Shown here: piece by piece, positions 17,858 through 32,069 of the stretch
How positions within the stretch are numbered: the first letter of the stretch is position 1
Layout: each line of letters begins with the position of its first letter
Assembly: GCA_020831705.1 (NCBI GenBank)
Contig: JAFIGB010000067.1
Span: 1-43,191 of the forward strand
DNA: 43,191 bases
DNA from: Candidatus Sumerlaeia bacterium
GTDB taxonomy: Bacteria; Sumerlaeota; Sumerlaeia; SLMS01
Direction of reading: 5' to 3'
The notes under the pieces: model-generated
What the model was told of the DNA's origin: nothing
Database searches by the model: none
Seen by the model: only the letters and a program-made list of their open reading frames with translations
Position numbers and translations under genes: made by a program

Positions 17858-19735
17858 ATGTCCAGCATCAAAAAAGTAGTCCTCCTCCTCATGATTGTGG
17901 GCTTGTTGCCTGCCGTGGGGCGCCCCTCTGAAGTCCGTTTCGTGGTCTTTGGCGACTCGCAATTTGGCCATCCCCATATTTTCGAGCGGATTGTCCACGA
18001 GGCGAATTTGCTGCGGCCCGACTTTGTCACCTGCGTGGGCGACATGATCCATGGATACACTGACGACCGGGAGACCCTGTACGGGGAGTGGCGTCGCTAC
18101 AAGATGCAGATCGAACCGCTCACCATGCCGTTTTATCCCGTCCCCGGGAACCATGATGTGGTGACCCCTGAATCCCATGAGGTTTACGGGGAAATATGGG
18201 GCGAGGACCGATATTATTACTCCTGGGACGTCGATGATCTCCACATGATTTCCCTCGATTCCTTCCATAACGGGGAGAATGATCGGATCATGCCCTGGCA
18301 AGTGGAATGGCTTGTCGATGATCTGGAGGCGTATGCGGAGCGCCATGGGGGGGTGGGCTCGGAGGAGCTCAATTCCAAGTCGATCTTCATCTTTGTTCAC
18401 AGCCCCCTTTGGCGCTACGACCCCGAGCAGGAGGGTCGCCACGACTGGGAAACGATCCACAATATCCTGAAGGAATACCCCGTCAAGATGGTCTTTGGCG
18501 GTCACTCCCACGAGTTCGTCTGGGAGGAGCGCGATGGCATTGAGTATGTGGTGGTGAACAGCACAGGCAGGATGCCCCAGGTGAATGAACGGGGTGGGTG
18601 GATGCATGCCTTCCTGCACGTGAGTGTTGTGGATGGGGACGTGCGGGCCTCGGTTGTCCGCGCCGGATCGGTCCTTCCCATCGACACCGTCAATGCCGAG
18701 GAGCGGGAAACCGTTCCGCCTCATGCCATTCGTGGGGGGATCCTCCGCATTCCCTCCTGGGAGGAGGGCGAACCCCTCGAATTCGATGTCACCGTCCCCA
18801 TTGAGAATGAGCACACCGAGGAACGGGAATTCAAGCTGGCCTGGGATTTTCCCCGTGGGTCGGACGTGACGGTGGAGCCGGCCAATATCTGGCTCGATGT
18901 GCCGGGCGAAGGGAGGCTGGCGGCGCGGTTTTCGATCACCTCCGAGGCAGCCCCCTCCCGCGATTTGATGCCCAGTCTTCAGGTCGAGACTTCAAGCAGG
19001 CTGCGAACCGGGGTGGTGGATCGCCAGTGGGAGGCCATCTACCGGGAGCGAGCCGCCCGGGCGGACGCGGGCGAAGACATCCTGCCCAGTGCGGTCCGAC
19101 TGGAGGACAATTACACCTTCGATGCGACCTGGCGCCTTTACGTGCCCCCCACGGTGGTTGCCCATCGTCGCCAGGGGCCGATCACCATTGATGGCAAATT
19201 CGACGAGGCCGATTGGCAGACTGCGGATAAAATTACCGATTTCTCGTGGAATGGCCCCGGCGATCCCCCCCAGAAAACCTCGGTTCGGTTCCTTTACGAC
19301 GATGATTACCTCTATATTGCTGCCTGGATGGAGGAACCCCACCCGGAAAACCTGAAGGCGGATGCCGGGGGCGCGATCCCCCTGACCTGGAATGACGATG
19401 ATTTTGAGTTGCTATTCGATCCTCTTGAGGAGGGTCGCGACCACACCCGGTTGTTCCAGAATGCCGGTGGGACGCGGTTCAATGCGAAGCCTGTGGGGAT
19501 GGATGACCGTTACTTCCAAAGCGGGTATGAGTCGGCGATTCATATTGGCGAGGATTATTGGACGATTGAATTCCGGATCCCATGGAGCGACATTGTGGAT
19601 GCCGGCCAGCCCGAATCGGGGACCCGGTGGGCAATTAACGTGATGCGGCACCGTCCCCAGAGCGACCCGATGCGGTACTTCTGGGCGGTGGATGGTTATG
19701 CCTTTGGGCGATATGGGGCACTTTTATTCCAATAA
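17858..19735 (+). CDS. Secreted metallophosphoesterase fused to a CBM9-like domain
   Basis: FGDSQFGHPHI…GDMIHG…PVPGNHD…GGHSHE metallophosphoesterase motifs; C-terminal ITIDGKFDEADWQTADKITDFSW…DDDYLYIAAWMEEP…WTIEFRIPWSDI like CBM9. ATG at 17858 precedes a signal peptide. Confidence 0.88.
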   Translation: MSSIKKVVLLLMIVGLLPAVGRPSEVRFVVFGDSQFGHPHIFERIVHEANLLRPDFVTCVGDMIHGYTDDRETLYGEWRRYKMQIEPLTMPFYPVPGNHDVVTPESHEVYGEIWGEDRYYYSWDVDDLHMISLDSFHNGENDRIMPWQVEWLVDDLEAYAERHGGVGSEELNSKSIFIFVHSPLWRYDPEQEGRHDWETIHNILKEYPVKMVFGGHSHEFVWEERDGIEYVVVNSTGRMPQVNERGGWMHAFLHVSVVDGDVRASVVRAGSVLPIDTVNAEERETVPPHAIRGGILRIPSWEEGEPLEFDVTVPIENEHTEEREFKLAWDFPRGSDVTVEPANIWLDVPGEGRLAARFSITSEAAPSRDLMPSLQVETSSRLRTGVVDRQWEAIYRERAARADAGEDILPSAVRLEDNYTFDATWRLYVPPTVVAHRRQGPITIDGKFDEADWQTADKITDFSWNGPGDPPQKTSVRFLYDDDYLYIAAWMEEPHPENLKADAGGAIPLTWNDDDFELLFDPLEEGRDHTRLFQNAGGTRFNAKPVGMDDRYFQSGYESAIHIGEDYWTIEFRIPWSDIVDAGQPESGTRWAINVMRHRPQSDPMRYFWAVDGYAFGRYGALLFQ

Positions 19736-19861
19736 GACACGATGGGTGGTGGGGTGGAGGGGTTTTCGTTTGACAGCCTTTCCCCCCCCTACCTAGCGTT
19801 TGCGCCCTTTCGTGGATCGTCGTCGAGTCCGCGAGGGGTTAATTCATGCCTCAGAGGTCTC

Positions 19862-20245
19862 ATGTTCCCCTTGTCAAGCTCCCTCGTGGTTTTTCTCGCA
19901 AGTGTTCCCCCTGCTCCTCCCGAACGGGACGGCGCCTTTGGTTTCGAATTTTTCCTCGTCATGATCATCATGATCGTGGCGTTCATCTTCCTGATTCAAC
20001 GCCCCCAGGCGAAGGAGCGGGAAGCGCGGCTCAAGGCCGTTGAAACAATGAAGAAGGGCGACAAGATCGTCAGCGCGGGTGGAATCCATGGAACCGTGAC
20101 GAAGATCAACAAGGAGAAGGAAACCGTCCTTGTCGAGGTTTCCAAGGGCTTTGAGATCGAATTCAACAAGTCCTCGATAACCGTGATGAGTCCTCCCAAG
20201 GAAAAGAACGGCAATCAGGAAAAGAACAAGAAAAAGGGCAAGTAA
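19862..20245 (+). CDS. yajC: Preprotein translocase subunit YajC
   Basis: FFLVMIIMIVAFIFLIQRPQAKEREARLKAVETMKKGDKIVSAGGIHGTVTKI. Confidence 0.93.
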   Translation: MFPLSSSLVVFLASVPPAPPERDGAFGFEFFLVMIIMIVAFIFLIQRPQAKEREARLKAVETMKKGDKIVSAGGIHGTVTKINKEKETVLVEVSKGFEIEFNKSSITVMSPPKEKNGNQEKNKKKGK

Positions 20246-20272
20246 TCGCCGATCAAGACGGCTGGTAATTTC

Positions 20273-21037
20273 ATGGCATCAACGAAGGCAAATCGGGTAG
20301 GGGGTGGTAGTCGTCGGCAGATCGACGCGGGTGCGCTCCGTGAGCGCGTCAGCGGTCGGAAGCCGAAGTATGCCGCCGTTACTTTCGAGGAAGTCCGCAA
20401 GGACCCCGATGTTGTCGGCCTGATTGAGGGGGCCGACCGGGCCCTTGCAGCCATTGGATTTACCGACCACGGCATCCGCCACATCACCCGCGTCGCCAAC
20501 CGGGCCCAGTTCATCGCCCGGGAATTGCAGTTCAATCCCCGCGACCGCGAGTTGACCGGTATTGCTTCCTACCTCCACGACATTGGGAATTCGGTGCACC
20601 GCAGCGACCACGCCCAATCGAGTGCGATTCTGGCCTTTACAATCCTGAGTCGCAAGAAGATGGACCCCTTGGAGATCGCTGCGATCATGGCGGCAATCGG
20701 GAATCATGATGAAGGTGTCGGCGAACCGGTAAACTTCCCCTCGGCGGCATTGATTCTGGCGGACAAATCCGACGTCCTCCGCTCCCGGGTCCGCAGTTCC
20801 ACCCCCATGTTGACCCGTGACATCCACGACCGGGTCAATTACGCCTCCACTGACAGCCAAATGCAGGTTGACCGGGAGGGCAGACTGATCACCCTGTCGC
20901 TCACCATCGACACGCGCGTTTCGCCGGTCATGGAGTACTTTGAAATTTTTCTGGGCCGCATGACCATGTGTCGTCGTGCGGCAAACTTTCTTAACTGTGA
21001 TTTTTCACTCGTAATCAACGGAAACCGGCTGCTTTGA
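20273..21037 (+). CDS. HD-domain phosphohydrolase
   Basis: FTDHGIRHITRV…GIASYLHDIGNSVHRSDHAQSSA…IGNHDEGVGE…ADKSDVLRSRVR: HD-type metal-binding motifs. Confidence 0.85.
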   Translation: MASTKANRVGGGSRRQIDAGALRERVSGRKPKYAAVTFEEVRKDPDVVGLIEGADRALAAIGFTDHGIRHITRVANRAQFIARELQFNPRDRELTGIASYLHDIGNSVHRSDHAQSSAILAFTILSRKKMDPLEIAAIMAAIGNHDEGVGEPVNFPSAALILADKSDVLRSRVRSSTPMLTRDIHDRVNYASTDSQMQVDREGRLITLSLTIDTRVSPVMEYFEIFLGRMTMCRRAANFLNCDFSLVINGNRLL

Positions 21038-21074
21038 TCAAACCGGAACCGCACCCAGGAAGGCTCACCGAAGC

Positions 21075-24946
<3,872 letters not shown>

Positions 24947-24976
24947 GGAACGCACCAGCCATACCCAATCCTGAAC

Positions 24977-25017
24977 CGGGCGGGGCCTGTCTCCTTGATT
25001 TGGAGCGGCCCCGCCCG
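24977..25017. terminator. Rho-independent terminator downstream of ilvC
   Basis: cgggcggggcc (24977-24987) pairs with ggccccgcccg (25007-25017), followed by ttgctttt. Confidence 0.85.
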
Positions 25018-25061
25018 TTGCTTTTCCGCCGCCCATTCCACCACGGTGACCAAAAACCTCC

Positions 25062-27002
25062 ATGAGCAAGCTGCTCCCGCCAACGAAGTCGCCCACCGAC
25101 CGCCTCCTCCCGCTTCTTGCCCTGGCACCGGTCCTCCTTGTGGTTCTCTTCGTGGCAGCCCAGCCCCGGTTCGCGGAACCCCGTCTATACGACGAGGTCA
25201 TCGTCGCCCATCCCACGGCGGATCGCCTGACGACGGAAACGCTCCGTCTATCCGGCGAGTGGACGGTCACCCGCGACGGCGCCACGCCTGCCCCCCCCGG
25301 TGCCTCCATTCATGTCAATACACCGGAGGGGCCATGGAGCCGACTCCAAGTGGGGATCAACGGCGACGTCGGCGGCAAGTGGGGCATTCGCCTCAGCAGG
25401 GACTTCCAGCGCCACTCCTACCTTGGGCTCATACCCGGTGAACCACGGGACTTTTCCGCCGAGGATCTCCCCGGCGTGCCGGACGGATGGAACCCCATCA
25501 CGGTGGAGATTTTTCCCACGGGCGAGGGAACCCACTTCGTCAATCGGGTGATGGTGCGCTTTTCCGCCGAACCAAAATTCAACGAACCCTCACTCCCCGG
25601 CATCATCGTGGGTGCCTTCCTTCCTGTACTTCTCGCTGCCTTCTTCAAGTATGCAGGCCGACGTACCGCCCGCCAGGCCACGCTTGCCGGTGGTGTCTTT
25701 GGTTCCATTGCCGTTGTTCTTTCGGCGTGGTCGCCCGAAACAATCCCGTATATATGGGCGGCGGGGACGGCATTCGCCCTTGGCGGTGCCAGTGGTGCCC
25801 TGTTCAAGGAAATCCAGGCACGGAGGAAGGGTGACATCACCCAGGCCACGGAGTTTCAGCTGGCCTTCCAAGCCCTGGCGCTTGCGGGAATTCTTGCCTT
25901 TGGCCTGCAGGTTCGATGGGATGCGCTGGCTGATGCATGGACCCTTCGCCCGTCCCCCGATGCCCTCGGTTACCTTGAGATTGCGATTTATGGCAGCTTT
26001 TATGAAACCATCCAGGGAGCAGCCCCGTGGATTCGCGAGCCCCTGTTTCCGGCGTGGCTGCGCTTCTGGTTTTCCATGGCTCCGGAGACAACGGTGTCGG
26101 CCCGGGTTGCCGGAATTCCCATCGCGATGGCCGTCATCGCCCTTGTCTTTTTCGTGGGGAGGAAGCTCTTCAACCCCTGGGTGGGTCTGATTGCCGCAGC
26201 GTTTTATTCCCTGAACGGATATACAGCGGGCCAGTCGGTGATGATCCTCCGCGACGACATGCTGACGGCGCTCTTCCTTGGCATGGCCTGTTGCGCTCTA
26301 TACCTTCGTGAGGATCGGTGGGGGAGGGCCATCGCCTGGGGTCTTGTCGGGGCCGGGCTGGGATTGGTGCGTGTGAATGCGCTCTTTCTCGCCCTTGCCT
26401 TCGGAGGGTGGGAGGCATGGAAGCGCCGTTGGCATCCCGGGGAGATCGTGTTGGCGGTGGCACTGATGGTGGTGCCCGTCGTTCCCCATCTTGTCTATAA
26501 CGCGAGCGTCTCCGATGGCGACTGGATGTATAGCAGCAACGTACACACGCGATATTACCACAACCTGCTGATGCTTGGAACCGAGGGCTTTCCCGAGGAT
26601 TTCCCCGCCTGGGAGGCCGATCCGTACGCGGGCAAGGTTGTTGGCTCGTCGGTGCTTCTTCGCGAGCCCTCCGTGGCCTCGGCCTTCGTGCGAACCATTC
26701 GTGGATATATCAAAATATTCGTGAAGGACTTCCCCCATTACCGGTTGTTCGGTGGGAACGTCCTCCTGATGGTGTTTGGTCTGGTGGGATTCTGGGTGCT
26801 GCTGAACCGGCGCGAGTCCTGGTGGTTCTACCTTTGGACGGCGCTCTTTCTCGCGCCCGTGGCGATCATCGCGGCGATTCGATTCGACATGCGCCTGGCC
26901 CTGCCTGCGGCCCCGGCGATGCTCATGATCTGGGGAGCCGGAGTGGCCCAGGTGGCGGTCTGGTTGTGGGAGGGCGCGCGAAGGCTTCGCGAGCGGGAAT
27001 GA
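25062..27002 (+). CDS. Polytopic membrane glycosyltransferase, GT39/ArnT-like
   Basis: Multiple TM segments; DALGYLEIA…EPLFPAWLRFWF…LFNPWVGLIAAAFYSLNGYTAGQSVMILRDDMLTALFLG, GT-C-like arrangement. Confidence 0.75.
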   Translation: MSKLLPPTKSPTDRLLPLLALAPVLLVVLFVAAQPRFAEPRLYDEVIVAHPTADRLTTETLRLSGEWTVTRDGATPAPPGASIHVNTPEGPWSRLQVGINGDVGGKWGIRLSRDFQRHSYLGLIPGEPRDFSAEDLPGVPDGWNPITVEIFPTGEGTHFVNRVMVRFSAEPKFNEPSLPGIIVGAFLPVLLAAFFKYAGRRTARQATLAGGVFGSIAVVLSAWSPETIPYIWAAGTAFALGGASGALFKEIQARRKGDITQATEFQLAFQALALAGILAFGLQVRWDALADAWTLRPSPDALGYLEIAIYGSFYETIQGAAPWIREPLFPAWLRFWFSMAPETTVSARVAGIPIAMAVIALVFFVGRKLFNPWVGLIAAAFYSLNGYTAGQSVMILRDDMLTALFLGMACCALYLREDRWGRAIAWGLVGAGLGLVRVNALFLALAFGGWEAWKRRWHPGEIVLAVALMVVPVVPHLVYNASVSDGDWMYSSNVHTRYYHNLLMLGTEGFPEDFPAWEADPYAGKVVGSSVLLREPSVASAFVRTIRGYIKIFVKDFPHYRLFGGNVLLMVFGLVGFWVLLNRRESWWFYLWTALFLAPVAIIAAIRFDMRLALPAAPAMLMIWGAGVAQVAVWLWEGARRLRERE

Positions 27003-27005
27003 CGA

Positions 27006-27797
27006 TCAGCCGCTGCGACCGGTGATGTAGTCCTCGGTGATCTTTTCCTTCGGGTTGGTGAAGAAGTCCTTTGTCTTGCCGTGCTCGATGAGCTTGCCGA
27101 GCCACATGAGGGCCGTATAGTTGCTGACACGGGCGGCCTGCTGCATGTTGTGGGTGACGATGAGAATTGTATAGTCCTTCTTGAGTGCCTGGATAAGCTC
27201 CTCGATCTTGCCGGTGGCGATGGGGTCGAGGGCGGAGCAGGGCTCGTCCATCAGGAGTACATCGGGTTGGACGGCCAGGGCGCGGGCAATGCAAAGGCGT
27301 TGCTGCTGGCCGCCGGAAAGATCCATGGCGCTCGCCTTCAACCGGTCCTTGACCTCCTCCCAAAGCGCTGAATTTCGAAGTGCCCACTCCACGATTTCAT
27401 CCAGGGTGCCCCGGTCACGCACGCCGTGAATGCGCAGGCCGTAGGCCACGTTGTCGTAGATCGTCTGGGGGAAGGGATTGGGGCGCTGGAAGACCATCCC
27501 CACCCGCTGGCGCAATTCCGTCATGTCTATCTGGGGGCCGAGGACGGTCTCGCCGCCGACACGAATGTCCCCTTCGATCCGGGTTTCGGGGATCAGGTCA
27601 AGGATGCGGTTGACTGCCTTGATCAGGGTGGACTTGCCACAACCCGATGGGCCGATCAGCGCCAGCACCTTGTTGCGGTCCACGCTCAACGTCACGTCGT
27701 GGAGCGCCTGCTTGTCGTGGTTGTAGAAGACGTTCAGATTGCGAATCTGGACGTATTCCTTCCCGGATTGGACGGCATCTTTGGACTTCTCGGTCAT
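27006..27797 (-). CDS. pstB: Phosphate ABC transporter ATP-binding protein PstB
   Basis: [74 protein letters not shown]. Confidence 0.96.
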   Translation of the reverse strand: MTEKSKDAVQSGKEYVQIRNLNVFYNHDKQALHDVTLSVDRNKVLALIGPSGCGKSTLIKAVNRILDLIPETRIEGDIRVGGETVLGPQIDMTELRQRVGMVFQRPNPFPQTIYDNVAYGLRIHGVRDRGTLDEIVEWALRNSALWEEVKDRLKASAMDLSGGQQQRLCIARALAVQPDVLLMDEPCSALDPIATGKIEELIQALKKDYTILIVTHNMQQAARVSNYTALMWLGKLIEHGKTKDFFTNPKEKITEDYITGRSG

Positions 27798-27800
27798 CGA

Positions 27801-29306
27801 TCAGTTCCTTGTATATCGGCGACGAAGAATGATCGCCGCCAGGTTCATCAGGAATGTCATCGCCACGAGCACCAAGGTGGTGGCGAACTGGATGGCGCGG
27901 GTTCCCTCGGGATCCTGGTGCTGGGTCGCCAGTGTATAGATGTGGTAGTTCAGGTGCATGAATTCCTTGAAGGGATTCACCATCGGTATTTCAAAAAGTC
28001 CAAGGTTGATGGGCTCAGTCAATGGAAGTGTCGGGGCGAAGTACGTCACCCCCACAAACAGAATGGGCGCAAGCTCCCCGGCACCGCGGGCCACGGCAAG
28101 GATCGCCCCCGTCAGGATTCCCGGCCTCGCCTGGGGAAGGACAACCGTCCTGATCATCTGCCATTTGGTCGCACCAAGGCCGTATGCCGCCTCCCGGGTG
28201 CTGGCAGGAACGGCCCGCAATGCCTCCTCGGTGGACACAATGATAAGGGGAAGCACCAGGATCGCCAACGTCGCAGCGGCCCAAATCATCGCCCCCTGGC
28301 CGAATACCTTCGCACGGATTTCAGGAACCTGCTCGGAGATATACGACTGGATGAAGGCACCACGTTCCGGACCGACGAGTCCCTTCTCCTCCACGATGAT
28401 GATGGCCTCACTCCGGGCCTGCTCACGGAGAGGCTCCATCCGCTCGGTATAGGCGATGACCTCACGCTCCGAACGGGGAATATCCAGGATGTAATAATCG
28501 AGATTCCGGCCCACAAAGAGAATGAAGAAACCAAGGCCGAAAAGACCGAACACAATGGAGGGCACGCCGGCGAGATTGTTCACGGCGGCGCGGATGATCC
28601 GGGCCAGAAAGCCGATCCGTGCATATTCAACCATATAGACAGCGGCAAAGACCCCGATGGGAAGTGCCATCATGATCATGAACAGGACGACGAAGACCGT
28701 ACCAAACAGGGCGGGGAAGATACCGCCGTCGCGCATGGCCCGCCGTGGCACGTCGGTAAGGAATGTTGCCTCCACCGAGACCCGATAGGGCATGATTGTC
28801 AGGCGCCCACCATCAATGACGATGGATTCAAAGTCGGTCAGGACCATGTTTTGGCCCCGGTTCTCATGGGCCTCGCCATCAACGACGGCGGTCTCCCAGG
28901 TGCGGACAACGACACTGGTTCCCTTGTGAAGGGCAACAAGGGCGCGCTCGGTCCCGAGCCGGGCATGGCGCGATTCTGTCAGAATCGACTGGGGGGCACG
29001 GGCGGGATCGTCGTTCGCCGCATCCAGCATGATGGAACGGCCCTCCATCAGGTGGACGGGACGATCCGGCAGGGGCATCGTGTCGGTCTGATAGACAACG
29101 GTCAGTTTTGCATCGCTGTGGATGCCAATCACCCGCGGACCACCACGAAGGAGGATCGTCGACAGGATGAAGATCAGGATCAGGACAACAGCCCAGGTAA
29201 TGCCACGCACGATGGACTCAAAGACAAGTGCCCACATGGGAGCCTTGCCGGGGCGCGACACCTTGTCCCGCACTTCTTTCAGGAGGGCTTCCTGGGAGGG
29301 ACTCAT
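27801..29306 (-). CDS. pstA: Phosphate ABC transporter permease PstA with extra soluble insertions
   Basis: GIFPALFGTVFVVLFMIMMALPIGVFAAVYMVEYA…NNLAGVPSIVFGLFGLGFF…EALRAVPASTREAAYGLGATKWQMIRTVVLPQARPGILTGAILAVARGAGELAPILF; start at 29306 with ATGA overlap to pstC. Confidence 0.93.
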   Translation of the reverse strand: MSPSQEALLKEVRDKVSRPGKAPMWALVFESIVRGITWAVVLILIFILSTILLRGGPRVIGIHSDAKLTVVYQTDTMPLPDRPVHLMEGRSIMLDAANDDPARAPQSILTESRHARLGTERALVALHKGTSVVVRTWETAVVDGEAHENRGQNMVLTDFESIVIDGGRLTIMPYRVSVEATFLTDVPRRAMRDGGIFPALFGTVFVVLFMIMMALPIGVFAAVYMVEYARIGFLARIIRAAVNNLAGVPSIVFGLFGLGFFILFVGRNLDYYILDIPRSEREVIAYTERMEPLREQARSEAIIIVEEKGLVGPERGAFIQSYISEQVPEIRAKVFGQGAMIWAAATLAILVLPLIIVSTEEALRAVPASTREAAYGLGATKWQMIRTVVLPQARPGILTGAILAVARGAGELAPILFVGVTYFAPTLPLTEPINLGLFEIPMVNPFKEFMHLNYHIYTLATQHQDPEGTRAIQFATTLVLVAMTFLMNLAAIILRRRYTRN

Positions 29307-30385
29307 AGACGAATTCGCTTCCGGTATCGATTGGCGATCACTTCCACCGTCAGGTTCAGCACGAAGCTGATCGAGACGAGGATCGCTCCAAGGAGGAACA
29401 ACGTGTGTTGCCAGGTGCTTCCCTGGGCCGCCGTGCCCATCTCCGCCGCGATGGAGGCGGTCATTGTCCGAACGCCCTCGAAGGGGTTCATGCTCATCTG
29501 CGGGGCATTCCCGGCGCACATCAGCACGATCATGGTCTCGCCGAAGGCACGGCCAAAACCAAGGACCACGGCAGCAACAACGCCGGAAACACCGGCGGGA
29601 AGTACAACACGCCATGTTGTCTGCCAGCGGGTGGCTCCAACGCCAAGGCTCGCGGCACGCAAATCTTTCGGAACGGCCCTGAGGGCGTCGTCCACCAACG
29701 AGGCAATCACCGGAATGATCACAATGCTCACCCCCAGTGCCCCCACCATCATGTTGTAGGTATCACGATAAATCCCATCAAGACCGAGGAAACCCGCAGA
29801 TTCCCTGATGGGGCGGGCCAGCACCGCGAGCATGAAAAAGCCGATCACCACCGTCGGGATCCCGACGAGGAGCTCCAGGGCAGGCTTGACCAGGTCACGA
29901 ACACGACGCGTTGCCATTTCGGAGAGAAAGATCCCAATGGCAATCCCCGCAAGGGTACTGATGATCGCCGCGAGGAAGGCCACGCCAAAGGAACCCCACA
30001 AAAGCGGCAGAATGGAGAGGCGGGGAGGGGTGCCTGCGGGCTGCCAGACGAAGCCGATCGATTCGCCGGTTACCTCGATCTCATCGGTGGCCGGGTTGTA
30101 TTGTGTCTGCTGGGTGACCGAGTAAAGGAACTCGGTGATTCCTGCATCACTGAAGGCCTTGAAGCCCTCCTTGAAGAGGAAGATGAAAATCAGGGCAATG
30201 GTGATGGTGGAAAGAAGTCCGCAAACCAGAAGGACCTTCTCAACAAGCATCTCGCGGAATTTACGGAAGGGAGGTACAGGCTTGCGAAGCCTCCCGCGGA
30301 GTGATGCAAGGTTCCCACTTTTGGGCTGCTGTTCATCCCCACCTGAGGGTGAATTACCAGCGCCGTTTCCGCTTGAGTCAGTCAC
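29303..30385 (-). CDS. pstC: Phosphate ABC transporter permease PstC
   Basis: ELLVGIPTVVIGFFML…DDALRAVPKDLRAASLGVGATRWQTTWRVVLPAGVSGVVAAVVLGFGRAFGETMIVLM. GTG start at 30385. Confidence 0.93.
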   Translation of the reverse strand: MTDSSGNGAGNSPSGGDEQQPKSGNLASLRGRLRKPVPPFRKFREMLVEKVLLVCGLLSTITIALIFIFLFKEGFKAFSDAGITEFLYSVTQQTQYNPATDEIEVTGESIGFVWQPAGTPPRLSILPLLWGSFGVAFLAAIISTLAGIAIGIFLSEMATRRVRDLVKPALELLVGIPTVVIGFFMLAVLARPIRESAGFLGLDGIYRDTYNMMVGALGVSIVIIPVIASLVDDALRAVPKDLRAASLGVGATRWQTTWRVVLPAGVSGVVAAVVLGFGRAFGETMIVLMCAGNAPQMSMNPFEGVRTMTASIAAEMGTAAQGSTWQHTLFLLGAILVSISFVLNLTVEVIANRYRKRIRL

Positions 30386-30476
30386 GTTGAATCTTGGTGG
30401 ACCTGTCGGGAAAATAGCACATGCCGTAGCTGGTCATGAGGAAAAAGGCCGAATTTGGAAGCAAGTCATTCGGAAA

Positions 30477-31421
30477 TCAGTCAACATTGCCTTCGTCATC
30501 GGAATCCTCGTCGGCGACACCAATCCCAAGCTCATCGGGGGGGAGCAAGGGAATATACTCGATCTCGATGACGACCCGCTGGCCCTTAGGACCCTTGATC
30601 CAGTCGAGGAAGTCCTTGATGGCACCCGTGGCCTCCTGGCGCGTGTAGAGGTGAAGAGGGCGGCTGATGGCGTAATTGCCGCTTTGCACGGTTTCGAAAT
30701 CAATGTCCTGGCCATCCGCAGTGACAGGGCTGTAAGCCGGCGTGTCCCGGTCGGCCTTGATCCTCAGGATCTTGATGTCGGGATTGCGCATGAAATAGGC
30801 AACCCCGCCGAATCCGATGGAGTTGCGGTCCGACCCAACCGAGTTGGAAATGGCAGCCGTTGCGGCAAGATAGCTGACATTGTTGGCGAAATTGGACTCA
30901 CCAAGAACCCGGGAGCGGAAATAATCGTAGGTGCCGCTGCTTGATTCGCGGCTGTAAACCACGATCCGTGAGTCGGGCCATTCGGGGTTGAACTGGTTCC
31001 AGCGCGTCACCGCGCCGCTGAAGATCGCCCGAACCTGATTGATCGACAATTCATCGACGGGACTTGACCGGTGAACTACCACGGCAAGACCGTCGAGGCC
31101 GATGACATGCCTCTCCGGGTTGTAACCATTGTCCCGGGCTGCCTGAAGTTCTGATGGGCGCATCTCCCGCGAAGCCTGGGCAATATCGACAAGACCGTCC
31201 ATCAGGGAGCGAATACCAACACCTGTTCCCCCGCCACTGACGCTGATTTCCACCGTCGGATTGGTCTTCATATATTCCTCGGCAAGACGTTGAGTGAGGA
31301 GGTTCATGGTATCGGAGCCGGCAATGGAAATCCGGGTCCGATCCTGGGCAGGGGCCATGGCCGTAGCCGCAATAAGAGTGAACCCAAACGCAATGGCTTG
31401 AAGATGACGGAAAAACGACAT
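30477..31421 (-). CDS. pstS: Phosphate-binding protein PstS
   Basis: ISIAGSDTMNLLTQRLAEEYMKTNPTVEISVSGGGTGVGIRSLMDGLVDIAQASREM…SRESSSGTYDYFRSRVLG. ATG at 31421 precedes a signal peptide. Confidence 0.95.
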   Translation of the reverse strand: MSFFRHLQAIAFGFTLIAATAMAPAQDRTRISIAGSDTMNLLTQRLAEEYMKTNPTVEISVSGGGTGVGIRSLMDGLVDIAQASREMRPSELQAARDNGYNPERHVIGLDGLAVVVHRSSPVDELSINQVRAIFSGAVTRWNQFNPEWPDSRIVVYSRESSSGTYDYFRSRVLGESNFANNVSYLAATAAISNSVGSDRNSIGFGGVAYFMRNPDIKILRIKADRDTPAYSPVTADGQDIDFETVQSGNYAISRPLHLYTRQEATGAIKDFLDWIKGPKGQRVVIEIEYIPLLPPDELGIGVADEDSDDEGNVD

Positions 31422-32069
31422 AATAATCAATCCTTGGCCAGATCGGCGCGAGAATGGAACTTTGGCCCCTCCGCTTGGGAAGGGTCTGGTAATCCGGGGA
31501 GAATGTGGGGCTGGGATGGCTTGGGTGCCAAGTGACAATCAGGTGGAGATGATACGGAGGCACAAATAATACGAAATGAAATATAGTTTAAAAATTGGGG
31601 TTGCCCTGAAATCGGTCGCCTGACATTTCACATCAGGCACGGTCGTTCCCGATCGTTTTCGGACAGAGCCAAGGCGAAGCACCCATTTAAGTACACTCGG
31701 TTCAGTCCTTGAACCTGATTTTTACACTATTTTGATGATTGGCAGATATTGGCAGGGTTTGTGAGTGAAAAACATATCGGTTTTATCCCTCCGCGCCCAC
31801 ATCGAGACCCTGCGGAGGGGACAGCGTGTCAGGTGATCATCGAACCATCCTTGTTGAACCCGCCACTGTTAGTCCTGATTTATGTCGGGGCAAGGGAAGA
31901 TCATGGTATTTCTTAAACTGATATTTTTATCAGGCTCCAGAGACTTTTTGCTGTTGATCACACATCAGTCAGCAATATATGACGTGGGCCCTGACAAGCT
32001 GGATTTTGTGGATTTTGTGGGAATTTACAAAGGCCAAAGGGGAATCCCGGAAAAGATTCTAGGATAATT

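Noticed and set aside
27426-29759. 777-aa + strand ORF across pstB/pstA/pstC
   Set aside because: Antisense to three clear transporter genes; translation is low-complexity His/Asp/Gly-rich, typical of shadow ORFs in GC-rich DNA.
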